Positions 7,428-14,965 are shown, counted from the first letter of the stretch. The stretch: 14,965 nucleotides of DNA from Prevotella sp. UBA1378 (GCA_002305505.1 DBRC01000005.1:4303-19267); one strand, 5' to 3'. The notes: generated by a model not told the origin, from the sequence alone. Made by a program: numbers and translations.

Positions 7428-8623
7428 GTTTGGATAAAAACAGTAAAATATACGTAGCGGGACACCACGGCCTTGTGGGTTCCGCTATTTGGGCTAATTT
7501 AGGGCAGCGCGGTTACAACAACCTGGTAGGGCGCTCACACAAGGAGCTAGATTTAACAGATCAGGCTGCCGTAAGGCACTTCTTTGACCAGGAACGCCCC
7601 GATGCCGTTGTCTTAGCTGCAGCGTTCGTCGGGGGTATCATGGCCAACTCGCTTTATCGCGCTGACTTCATCATGCAGAACATGCAGATGCAATGCAATG
7701 TCATCAGCAATGCTTTTTCGCATGGCGTCAAGAAGTTATTATTCCTTGGCTCTACATGTATCTATCCGAAGAATGCCCCACAACCGATGAAAGAAGAGGC
7801 TTTGCTTACCTCGCCCTTGGAATATACCAACGAAGAATATGCCATTGCCAAAATCGCCGGCCTTAAAATGTGCGAAAGCTACAACTTGCAGTATGGCACT
7901 AATTACATTGCCGTCATGCCGACAAACCTTTACGGCCCCAACGATAACTTCCACCTGGAGAACAGTCATGTGATGCCGGCCATGATGCGCAAGATATACC
8001 TTGCAAAACTTATTCACGATGAAAACTGGAAAGCCATCCAAACAGACATGAACAAGCGCCCCGTGCAAATAACGGCCAAGGGAAAGAAAACAAGAATAGA
8101 TGGCTCTGCATCCAAACAAGAGATGCTTGACGCCCTCGCATATTACGGCATTCACAATAACAAGGTGGTACTTTGGGGTACAGGCCGCCCACTCCGCGAA
8201 TTTCTCTGGAGCGAAGACATGGCCGATGCCAGTGTGCACATTCTCTTAAATGTCGATTTTAAAGACATTGTCGGTATTGAGAAGTATTCATCCGTGTTTT
8301 ATGGTACATCGGTCAATGGGGCTGTAGACCGGGACAACAGTGCAGGCCGCGGCGGAGCCATCCCTTCACTCGGCGAAATCCGCAACTGCCATATCAATAT
8401 AGGAACAGGGAAAGAACTCACCATCCGGGAACTGGCAGAACTTGTGGTCAAGGCTGTCGGCTTCAAGGGGACGCTTGAATTTGACGAATCAAAGCCCGAC
8501 GGGACTATGCGCAAGCTCATCGACGTATCAAAACTCCACTCATTGGGCTGGAAACATAAAGTAGAAATTGAGGAAGGCGTGCAAAAACTCTTCGCCTGGT
8601 ATCGGGAAAATCTACGACAATAA
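7424..8623 (+). CDS. fcl: GDP-L-fucose synthase (GDP-4-keto-6-deoxymannose 3,5-epimerase/4-reductase)
   Basis: This bifunctional SDR enzyme epimerises C3 and C5 and reduces C4 with NADPH to yield GDP-L-fucose. Motifs are the Rossmann loop VAGHHGLVGS at 11-20, Ser110 and Cys112 in LGSTCIYP, Tyr139-x3-Lys143 in EEYAIAKIAG, and His182 in NFHLENSHVMPAMMRK. The substrate blocks WGTGRPLREFLW (251-262), HINIGTG (323-329) and SKPDGTMRKLIDV are also present. At 399 residues it is about 78 longer than E. coli Fcl (321). The extra length falls in two places, about 195-245 and about 275-322, both away from the catalytic residues. ATG 7424 overlaps the gmd stop by 4 nt. It is the last gene of the fucose operon. 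The product presumably feeds fucosylation of capsule, lipopolysaccharide or glycoproteins. Function is secure; the insertions are of unknown purpose. Confidence 0.94.
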   Translation: MSLDKNSKIYVAGHHGLVGSAIWANLGQRGYNNLVGRSHKELDLTDQAAVRHFFDQERPDAVVLAAAFVGGIMANSLYRADFIMQNMQMQCNVISNAFSHGVKKLLFLGSTCIYPKNAPQPMKEEALLTSPLEYTNEEYAIAKIAGLKMCESYNLQYGTNYIAVMPTNLYGPNDNFHLENSHVMPAMMRKIYLAKLIHDENWKAIQTDMNKRPVQITAKGKKTRIDGSASKQEMLDALAYYGIHNNKVVLWGTGRPLREFLWSEDMADASVHILLNVDFKDIVGIEKYSSVFYGTSVNGAVDRDNSAGRGGAIPSLGEIRNCHINIGTGKELTIRELAELVVKAVGFKGTLEFDESKPDGTMRKLIDVSKLHSLGWKHKVEIEEGVQKLFAWYRENLRQ

Positions 8624-8661
8624 TACAATGTAATTTAATGAATAACTAACTTTACTTTTTT

Positions 8662-11600
8662 ATGAGGGCTTATCGATTCTTTGCTACATGCATCATCAGT
8701 GGTGCCACGGCTATCAGCATGATGGCGCTCGGCTATCACGACGTCACTCCTGTCTATCTGCAAAATACAGGATTTGACAGCGAATTCGACTACGCTGCAT
8801 CTGCCACAGGCAATGTGGCGCAGGAAATCCGGGAAATCAAGGGATGGACAAAGAATATCTCTGTAAACTATACCATTACAGGGGTGTATCAATTTGGGAC
8901 ATCCAAGACATTCAATGGGGCAAGTATTCCGCCTACAGGCCAAGACGGCACAGCAAACGGAGGGTGCTTAGCTCTCAGTACCGGCTGGGAACAGTCATTA
9001 CTCTACTATCAGGACGCCGTTTTGCCTGCCGGCAAATATGCACTGGTATCAGCATCCTACAACTGCAGCGACAAAACGGCCGGGATAAGCCGCACCGGAT
9101 GGCTCCCTATAGGTAAAACGGCGGTGTTATCCAATATACAGTCTTACAAAAGCGGGGAATGGATTACGGATACTATCATGTTCGAATTAACGGAAGCAAC
9201 TGCCGGCCGTATACAAATTGGCTATCAGGCCGGTAGCGGCGGTTCTGTCAATTCCGCCAAAATCGTACTTGATTACATAAAACTATTACGCGACACTCCG
9301 ATAGGGAAAATAGATGTCGATATTTATAAAGAAAAACTCATCAGTTTAATAGCAGAGGCTCAAGAACAGTATGGCGACGGGAGCGGTAACGGAGCGCAGG
9401 CTCTACATGAAGTGATTACACTGGCACAGAATGTCGTAGCAAACGATGAGGCTACAATCGAATCCGTAGAAACAACGATTGGGCTTCTCAACCAAGCCGT
9501 CGACACTTACCTCTGGAACAATCCTACGGGCGACATTCCCATCGTTACGACAGACAGCCGCTATGCCCGCGGCGCAACAATGGCATTTGGGCGTATGACC
9601 GTTGCCGGTACGGCCGCTGCCAACATCATGGAGCAAGGCTTCTGCTGGTCGGAATCCCCTGAACCAACCGTTAAAGACAATACAACGACGGAATACCTCT
9701 CAAACAACGGACGCATATACTGGCTCCAGAACTTAAAGCCGGCAACGAAGTATTATATGCGTGCTTATGCTGTCACGAAAGGCCGCCAAATAGGATATGG
9801 AGACGTCATTAGGTTTTTCACAATACCTAAAGGCCAAATCACGTACAGCATACGCGACGGGAGTGACGCCGCTGCAACGGCACGCATAACGGCTGCCGTA
9901 AAAGACGCTGTGGCTTATTGGAATAATCTTACGGAAATTAAAGATTTCAATACCAATGTCGGATACAATGCCGGCGTTCCTACTGCCGAATGCTCATACG
10001 GTGGATGGATGAGTGTAGGGGCAAATTCCTCATATCAGTCTACCGGCACCATACTGCACGAGCTATTGCATGGCGTGGGTGTTATCCCATGGGCAAATAC
10101 AGAATGGAGCCGCCACAACTTACGGTCATCGGTCAATGGCGACGGTTACGGCACAGGGCTGTGGCTCGGCGACCGCGTCACACAAGTATTGCGCTTTTGG
10201 GATAACAGTACGACGGCGCAACTCAACGGTGATTACCAACACATGTGGCCTTATGGTATCAACGGTGCAAGCGAGGACAATCACACCGACCTGCTTTACA
10301 TCGGTAACTCACTCATTTGCCAAGCTTTAGGTGAAGACGGGCTCCAGCATACCTCAACCCAATTTGCTCAACCCTATTACTCATTCGAGCAGGAAGAGAA
10401 TATAAAATATTACATCAAGAACGAGTCGGTCGACCGTGGCCTCCATACCTCTTATTTGTTCCCCACGGATGCCGGCCACCTCGTCTGGCGAAATATGACG
10501 GCAGGGGAAGCGGCAGCAAATGACAGTTGCGCATGGAACATTACATTTACTCCAAACAACCAGTACTACCAGTTCAAGAATGTTGCAACAGGATATTATC
10601 TTACTTATACCGGCAGCGGGCTGAATGGTATTAGGACTACGGCGCACCCCACCCCTACGGCTAATGATAATTTCCATTTGATGCGCAGCCGCACTGACAT
10701 TGAGATAGGGGACAGGAAACTCTCACAGCGAGGATATTGGATTATCCACCCCACAAACAATTGGACCCCCAGCTGTCTCCAAGCAGCAGCTAACGGAAAC
10801 ATAACCGCTGCTACGTTTGACATATCCGACGCTTCCACCCCGCAACGCTGGTTGCTGCTATCCCAGAGCGAATTGCCCGAAATGGATGCAGCTGTGGTGG
10901 CAGGAATGAAAAGCGAGATAACCAAAGCCATCGACCAGCTGAAACAGCTCTCCACCGTTCCACATACAGAGGATGTTGCAGGTACAGACGAGACATTGAA
11001 CAACACGCTTACCCGCATAGAGAATGAAGTGGCTGCTGAGACAACAGCAACCGTACTACAGTCCCTGTTGACACAGGTGAAAGACGCAACATTCTCGTTC
11101 CTTTGCAATGTTACGCCGATTGATATGAACAATCCGTTCGACCTAACCTATCTGATGCAAAATCCCGGGATGGATGCGACGGAGGGATGGTCAGCACAAC
11201 CAGCTATAAGCTATTCATGTGGAGAGTTTTACCAAACCACTTTCGATATGAATCAGACTGTCAATAAATTACCTGCAGGTACTTATCAATTCTGTGCCAA
11301 AGGATTCCAACGTCCGGGCAGTGCAACAACAGCATATAATAATTTTATAGCCGGGACAGACCAGACATCGGCTTATATCTATGCTGGGACGCAATCAAAC
11401 AAGCTGGCACATATAGCGAGCGGAGCGCAAACACAGAAATTGGGAGGAAACGAATCGTCCGTGGGAAATGCACCGGTGATGTATATCCCCAATAATATGC
11501 AAGCTGCAAGCATTTACTTTACCAAAGGCCTTTATGAAAACCGTCTTCCATGCACGGTGGAAACAGACGGCGCCTCACTGAAACTTGGCATACGCAGTTC

Positions 11601-11844
11601 TATAATGAACAGTTCATATTGGTGCATATTCGACGACTTCCGCCTCTACTATTATGGCAGTACGAATATTGATATACTGACAAGTATACAAACGCTCCCA
11701 ACGGCTACTGACCGCCAACGACGTAAAGGCATCTATAGCCTGGACGGCCGCTTAATTAAAACTGATGCGGCAAATACAAGCGGAATCCAACCCGGTATTT
11801 ATATCATTAATGGCAAGAAAGTGGTCATACCAAAGAAAATATAA
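8662..11844 (+). CDS. Secreted multidomain HExxH zinc-peptidase-like protein with lectin-like modules
   Basis: The 1060-residue protein starts with a Sec signal peptide (Arg2, Arg5; hydrophobic 6-24). Visible order: a beta-rich module at about 30-210 (YLQNTGFDSEF, LPAGKY, VLDYIKLL); a helical linker at 215-285; a fibronectin-type-III-like module at 292-392 (GFCWSESPEPTV, LQNLKPATKYYMRAYAV); and a core at about 393-573 with HELLHGVG, giving His466, Glu467 and His470. After these come a ricin-like region at 574-735 (YYQFKNVATGYYLTYTG), helices at 740-815, a second module like the first at about 830-1000 (YLMQNPGMDATEGW, LPAGTY, CIFDDFRLYY), and a tail at 1023-1060. I infer a surface or secreted metallopeptidase acting on glycan-bearing protein. 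Residue 476, the third zinc ligand in metzincins, is Pro; Glu481 or His485 could serve instead. It follows fcl by 38 nt and may be read through from that operon. The exact family is not recognised. Confidence 0.8.
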   Translation: MRAYRFFATCIISGATAISMMALGYHDVTPVYLQNTGFDSEFDYAASATGNVAQEIREIKGWTKNISVNYTITGVYQFGTSKTFNGASIPPTGQDGTANGGCLALSTGWEQSLLYYQDAVLPAGKYALVSASYNCSDKTAGISRTGWLPIGKTAVLSNIQSYKSGEWITDTIMFELTEATAGRIQIGYQAGSGGSVNSAKIVLDYIKLLRDTPIGKIDVDIYKEKLISLIAEAQEQYGDGSGNGAQALHEVITLAQNVVANDEATIESVETTIGLLNQAVDTYLWNNPTGDIPIVTTDSRYARGATMAFGRMTVAGTAAANIMEQGFCWSESPEPTVKDNTTTEYLSNNGRIYWLQNLKPATKYYMRAYAVTKGRQIGYGDVIRFFTIPKGQITYSIRDGSDAAATARITAAVKDAVAYWNNLTEIKDFNTNVGYNAGVPTAECSYGGWMSVGANSSYQSTGTILHELLHGVGVIPWANTEWSRHNLRSSVNGDGYGTGLWLGDRVTQVLRFWDNSTTAQLNGDYQHMWPYGINGASEDNHTDLLYIGNSLICQALGEDGLQHTSTQFAQPYYSFEQEENIKYYIKNESVDRGLHTSYLFPTDAGHLVWRNMTAGEAAANDSCAWNITFTPNNQYYQFKNVATGYYLTYTGSGLNGIRTTAHPTPTANDNFHLMRSRTDIEIGDRKLSQRGYWIIHPTNNWTPSCLQAAANGNITAATFDISDASTPQRWLLLSQSELPEMDAAVVAGMKSEITKAIDQLKQLSTVPHTEDVAGTDETLNNTLTRIENEVAAETTATVLQSLLTQVKDATFSFLCNVTPIDMNNPFDLTYLMQNPGMDATEGWSAQPAISYSCGEFYQTTFDMNQTVNKLPAGTYQFCAKGFQRPGSATTAYNNFIAGTDQTSAYIYAGTQSNKLAHIASGAQTQKLGGNESSVGNAPVMYIPNNMQAASIYFTKGLYENRLPCTVETDGASLKLGIRSSIMNSSYWCIFDDFRLYYYGSTNIDILTSIQTLPTATDRQRRKGIYSLDGRLIKTDAANTSGIQPGIYIINGKKVVIPKKI

Positions 11845-11849
11845 ATCAT

Positions 11850-11899
11850 ATAATAACAAGAAAGCCCCGGAAAAACTCCCGGGGCTTTCTTGTTATTAT
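11850..11899. terminator. Bidirectional rho-independent terminator
   Basis: The two arms, 11850-11870 and 11879-11899, form a perfect 21-bp inverted repeat around an 8-nt loop (AAAAACTC). The inner part is the GC-rich stem AAAGCCCCGG/CCGGGGCTTT and the outer part is AT-rich, so each strand ends in a T-rich tail (TTTCTTGTTATT). It lies 6 nt after the stop of the 1060-residue protein and 13 nt beyond the xylA stop on the other strand, so it can end both convergent transcripts. Confidence 0.93.
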
Positions 11900-11911
11900 C
11901 AATCACATGAA

Positions 11912-13228
11912 TCATTTTGCATACAATGCAACGATAGTCTCGTACTTTTCTTGCTTACCGGAAATTTGCTTCGGCTCTTCAACCGTCTTGCCGTATTCAT
12001 AAATCTGTTCAAGACTCAGCTTCCCGTCCTCAAAATCTTTTCCTACACCGCTGTCGAAACTTGCATAGCGCTCCTTCTTCATTGCCGGGATTTCACTCTC
12101 TTCGAGTATTGCAGCTGCATTCATTAAAGCACGTGCCATAGCATCCATACCGCTGATATGGGCAATGAAAAGATCTTCTGCATCCGTTGAGTTACGGCGT
12201 ATCTTGGCATCAAAGTTTGTACCGCCGTTACCGAGGCCTCCATTGCGGATGATTTCCATCATGGCCTGCGTCAGTTCGTAATTGTCAATGGGGAACTGGT
12301 CGGTATCCCATCCGTTCTGAGCATCACCGCGGTTTGCATCAATAGAACCCAACATTCCGTTATCAACCGCTACAGCCAACTCATGCTCAAAGGTGTGCCC
12401 GGCAAGCGTAGCATGGTTTACTTCGATATTTATTTTAAAGTCTTTCTCCAAACCATGAGCCTTCAAGAAGCCTATCACCGTCTCCGTATCAACATCATAT
12501 TGATGCTTTGTAGGCTCCATCGGTTTCGGTTCAATCAAGAAAGTGCCTGTAAACCCTTTGCTGCGAGCATAATCACGGGCTGCTGTCAGCATCCGGGCTA
12601 AATGCTCTTTCTCGCGTTTCTGGTCTGTATTCAGTAAACTCATGTAGCCTTCACGGCCACCCCAGAATACATAGTTGGTGCCACCAAGCTTGATTGTAGC
12701 ATCTATGGCATTCTTTATCTGTACCGCAGCACGGGCAACCACATCGAAATCCGGATTGGTGGCAGCACCGTTCATATAGCGTTTGTTGCTGAACACATTG
12801 GCTGTGCCCCATAACAATTTAATATTAGTTTCCTTCATCTTTTCGGCAGCATAATCCGTTATGGCTTTCATGCGTGCCTCATATTCTGCAATACTTGCCC
12901 CCTCGTCTATAAGGTCTATGTCGTGGAAGCAAAAATATTCGATACCGAGCTTATTCATTATTTCGAAGCCTGCGTCCAACTTATCCTTAGCACGCTGGAC
13001 GGCATCAGTAGCTGAATCCCACTCATAACTGCGTGTCTGACCACCGAACTGGTCACCGCTTGCTCCACCCAACGTGTGCCACCACGCCATAGCAAACTTC
13101 AACCAATCTTTCATTTTCTTGCCCATAACAACCTTTTCCGGGTCGTAATAATGGAATGCCATCACATTTTTGCTATCGGCACCTTCAAACTTAATTTTAC
13201 CGATTTGCGGAAAATACTCTTTTGCCAT
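11912..13228 (-). CDS. xylA: Xylose isomerase (class II)
   Basis: This enzyme interconverts D-xylose and D-xylulose in the cytoplasm. The 438-residue product matches the usual length of long (class II) xylose isomerases. Active-site blocks are the catalytic His102 in FHDIDL (101-106, with Asp105), the substrate-pocket block VFWGGREGY at 187-195, and Glu233 and Lys235 in LIEPKPMEPTKHQYD. Glu269 and His272 lie in NIEVNHATLAGH, and the metal ligands are Asp297, Asp308 and Asp310 in DANRGDAQNGWDTD. I chose ATG at 13228, giving MAKEYFPQIG. An in-frame ATG at 13237 adds only MII and sits in the spacer. It is second in the operon, 21 nt after the xylB stop, and its transcript ends at the hairpin shared with the facing gene. 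Function is very secure. Confidence 0.97.
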   Translation of the reverse strand: MAKEYFPQIGKIKFEGADSKNVMAFHYYDPEKVVMGKKMKDWLKFAMAWWHTLGGASGDQFGGQTRSYEWDSATDAVQRAKDKLDAGFEIMNKLGIEYFCFHDIDLIDEGASIAEYEARMKAITDYAAEKMKETNIKLLWGTANVFSNKRYMNGAATNPDFDVVARAAVQIKNAIDATIKLGGTNYVFWGGREGYMSLLNTDQKREKEHLARMLTAARDYARSKGFTGTFLIEPKPMEPTKHQYDVDTETVIGFLKAHGLEKDFKINIEVNHATLAGHTFEHELAVAVDNGMLGSIDANRGDAQNGWDTDQFPIDNYELTQAMMEIIRNGGLGNGGTNFDAKIRRNSTDAEDLFIAHISGMDAMARALMNAAAILEESEIPAMKKERYASFDSGVGKDFEDGKLSLEQIYEYGKTVEEPKQISGKQEKYETIVALYAK

Positions 13229-13249
13229 AATAATCATAAATTTAAATGG

Positions 13250-14740
13250 TTACATATTTTTATTCAACGTTTCTTTCCATCTTGCATAAGCATTCAAATA
13301 CTCTGTACGGAATTTTTCATCCGGCTCAATAACTTGTAGCCTGTCAAGCGTCGCAAATGCTTCATGATGATCTTGGTAAATGCCAGCCCCTATCCCGGCT
13401 CCTTTTGCCGCTCCCACACTTCCGTCGGTATCATATAATTCGATTGTTGCACCACTCACTCCGGCCAACGTATCCCTAAACAACGGGCTCAAGAACATGT
13501 TTGCTTTACCTGCATGGATTTTCTTAATATCCATTCCCATCTGCTGCATCACCTCCATACCATAGCAGAAACTAAACACGATGCCTTCTTGAGCAGCTCT
13601 TACTATATGCGCCTTATTGTGCTTGTTAAAACTCAATCCATTGAAAGAACAACCGATCTCCTTGTTTTCAAGCACCCGCTCCGCACCATTCCCAAACGGT
13701 ATGATCGTAACACCGTCGCTTCCGATAGGTACCGTTGCAGCTATGTCATTCATTTCAGCATAACTTATATCCGGCACGATGTTTCTGTGTACCCAAGCAT
13801 TTAAGATACCCGTACCATTAATGCACAACAGCACACCTAAACGTGTTTGTCCTGTACTATGATTCACATGTGCAAATGTATTGACCCTGCTCTTTTTATC
13901 ATAATTCACTTCACCTAAAACGCCATAAACGACACCGGAAGTACCTGCCGTAGAGGCTATTTCACCGGGATTAAATACATTCAGGCTTAATGCGTTGTTC
14001 GGCTGATCTCCTCCCCTATATGTAATAGGTGTGCCGACTTTCAACCCTAATTCCGCAGCGGCATCAGACGAAACGACACTCTGTATGCTGAAAGCCGGCA
14101 CAATTTCCGGTATCAGCGATTGGTCAAATCCATAATAGTCCATGAGGAAATCCGCCACACGGTTACTTTTGAAATCCCAAAACATTCCCTCGCTCAAACC
14201 GCTTACGGTGGTATTAACGGTACCGCTCAGCCGCATGGCAATATAGTCTCCCGGCAACATCACTTTATATATCCTATCAAATATATCCGGCTCATTCTCT
14301 TTTACCCATGCCAGTTTTGCCGCGGTGAAATTACCTGGCGAATTCAACAGGTGTTCCAGGCATTTTGCCGCGCCTATATCTTTAAAGGCTTTCTCACCGT
14401 ATGGCACTGCGCGCGAATCACACCAGATTACAGACGGCCGCAACACTTTCAGGTCTTTATCTACACAAACAAGGCCATGCATTTGATAAGAAATTCCAAT
14501 TGCTGCAATTTCCTCACCAGCAACTTTTGCTTCAGCCATAATCTTCCTCAGGCTCAGCTTAGCACAATCCCACCACATCTGCGGGTCTTGCTCTGCCCAC
14601 CCTGCCTTTACCGCAAGAATAGGAGCCTCGCTTTCCGGATAGAAAGCGGTGGCCACACATTTGCCACTGTCTGCATTTACTAAGGAAGCCTTGACCGAAC
14701 TGCTTCCTATGTCAAATCCCAATAAATATCTATTCGCCAT
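13250..14740 (-). CDS. xylB: Xylulokinase (FGGY carbohydrate kinase)
   Basis: This kinase phosphorylates D-xylulose with ATP to xylulose-5-phosphate, which enters the pentose phosphate pathway. The 496-residue product has the FGGY fold: the phosphate loop GFDIGSSSVK at 8-17, the substrate-site block QMHG at 86-89, CDSR at 107-110 and RGGDQPNNA at 242-250 with the catalytic base Asp245. It also has the second phosphate motif TAGTSGVVYG and the C-terminal adenosine block GSVGAAKGAGIGAG. The QPNN after the aspartate differs from the DNAA of E. coli XylB, but the aspartate itself is kept. The neighbour xylA makes xylulose the natural substrate. ATG 14740 is the only reasonable start, since it falls seven codons before the phosphate loop. 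It is first in the xylBA operon. Confidence 0.95.
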   Translation of the reverse strand: MANRYLLGFDIGSSSVKASLVNADSGKCVATAFYPESEAPILAVKAGWAEQDPQMWWDCAKLSLRKIMAEAKVAGEEIAAIGISYQMHGLVCVDKDLKVLRPSVIWCDSRAVPYGEKAFKDIGAAKCLEHLLNSPGNFTAAKLAWVKENEPDIFDRIYKVMLPGDYIAMRLSGTVNTTVSGLSEGMFWDFKSNRVADFLMDYYGFDQSLIPEIVPAFSIQSVVSSDAAAELGLKVGTPITYRGGDQPNNALSLNVFNPGEIASTAGTSGVVYGVLGEVNYDKKSRVNTFAHVNHSTGQTRLGVLLCINGTGILNAWVHRNIVPDISYAEMNDIAATVPIGSDGVTIIPFGNGAERVLENKEIGCSFNGLSFNKHNKAHIVRAAQEGIVFSFCYGMEVMQQMGMDIKKIHAGKANMFLSPLFRDTLAGVSGATIELYDTDGSVGAAKGAGIGAGIYQDHHEAFATLDRLQVIEPDEKFRTEYLNAYARWKETLNKNM

Positions 14741-14885
14741 AATCTATCGTTTTACCATGAATTTAATAATAATACGTTTATGCTATTGATTTCCCCAAAT
14801 ATTTTCTACCCGTACGGTCGAAAAATCTCCCCGGCCCCACTATTTTCATCGATATTACATCCTCCCTCATAGAAATTAAGAAAGA
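14741..14885 (-). other. Long AT-rich leader region of xylB
   Basis: If the distal promoter is used, about 140 nt of untranslated leader precede xylB. It contains no reading frame of note. It has an 8-bp palindrome CCGTACGG at 14810-14817 and a weaker -7-like sequence at 14796-14803 (AATATTTG on the minus strand, five of six fixed positions) that could be a nearer promoter. A regulator-binding site is possible but is not identified. Confidence 0.35.
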
Positions 14886-14916
14886 CAAATTTAATACGCC
14901 AGTTCGGGGTAAGAAA
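14886..14916 (-). promoter_or_regulatory. Probable promoter of xylBA (TTTC-N19-TAAATTTG, minus strand)
   Basis: On the minus strand, TAAATTTG (14893 to 14886) matches the -7 consensus exactly. TTTC (14916 to 14913), one mismatch from TTTG, lies 19 nt upstream. Transcription would begin near 14880. The nearer AATATTTG at 14796-14803 is a weaker alternative. Confidence 0.55.
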
Positions 14917-14925
14917 CCCGCGCTA

Positions 14926-14956
14926 ATCCGGAGGCATAAGGGGAAGCGGCCCGGAT
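14926..14956. other. Small hairpin at the right edge
   Basis: ATCCGG at 14926-14931 pairs with CCGGAT at 14951-14956 across a 19-nt loop, and on the plus strand five T residues follow at 14959-14963. It could be a weak terminator for a transcript leaving to the right, or part of an element cut by the window edge. The large loop and lack of a plus-strand gene before it make this uncertain. Confidence 0.25.
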
Positions 14957-14965
14957 GATTTTTGG

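Noticed and set aside
8647..8654. -7-like TAACTTTA before the 1060-residue protein gene
   Set aside because: It lacks the final G of the consensus, has no -33 partner and ends only 7 nt before the ATG, leaving no room for a leader.
11765..12127. Plus-strand frame crossing the terminator into xylA
   Set aside because: It starts within the preceding gene in another frame, runs through the hairpin and covers xylA antisense; it is a chance frame.
14120..14683. 187-codon plus-strand frame opposite xylB
   Set aside because: It lies wholly within xylB, whose catalytic motifs are intact, and its translation has no recognisable family features.
1..14965. CRISPR array, tRNA/rRNA gene, insertion sequence or phage-like module
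   Set aside because: No regularly spaced repeats, cloverleaf-like segments, transposase or integrase motifs or phage gene signatures were seen on either strand.

Overview
This window looks like chromosomal DNA of a member of the order Bacteroidales; the genus cannot be fixed from sequence alone. The evidence is AT-rich translation starts without strong Shine-Dalgarno sequences, promoter -7 elements of the form TAnnTTTG, proteins typical of the phylum (a clostripain-like lipoprotein, a mosaic secreted protein ending in a 'SLDGR...PGIYIINGKKV' tail) and a 438-residue class II xylose isomerase.

Layout. (1) 105-1313 (+): a C11/clostripain-family cysteine peptidase lipoprotein with its own -7 element. 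(2) 1406-5178 (+): a tightly packed operon glnS - TPR protein - dedA-type membrane protein. The second gene starts on the base after the glnS stop, and the third overlaps its predecessor by 4 nt. (3) 5246-8623 (+): a three-gene GDP-L-fucose operon behind a good Bacteroidales promoter. It holds a mannose-1-phosphate guanylyltransferase, gmd and fcl; gmd and fcl overlap by 4 nt. Together they convert mannose-1-P through GDP-mannose and GDP-4-keto-6-deoxymannose to GDP-fucose. (4) 8662-11844 (+): a 1060-residue secreted multidomain protein with an HExxH zinc-peptidase-like core between lectin-like modules. (5) 11850-11899: a perfect 21-bp hairpin acting as bidirectional terminator. (6) 11912-14740 (-): a xylose catabolic operon xylB-xylA transcribed towards the terminator, with a probable promoter about 140 nt upstream of xylB.

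Most of the window is conserved metabolism, and I see no CRISPR array, RNA gene, insertion sequence, phage gene or defence system. The least explained item is the 1060-residue protein. Its HExxH site has a proline where metzincins carry their third zinc ligand, two similar beta-rich modules flank the core, and the C-terminus resembles a sorting tail. Other points worth a look are two insertions in Fcl, start-site corrections supported by promoter positions, the long xylB leader, and the absence of a xylose transporter next to xylBA.
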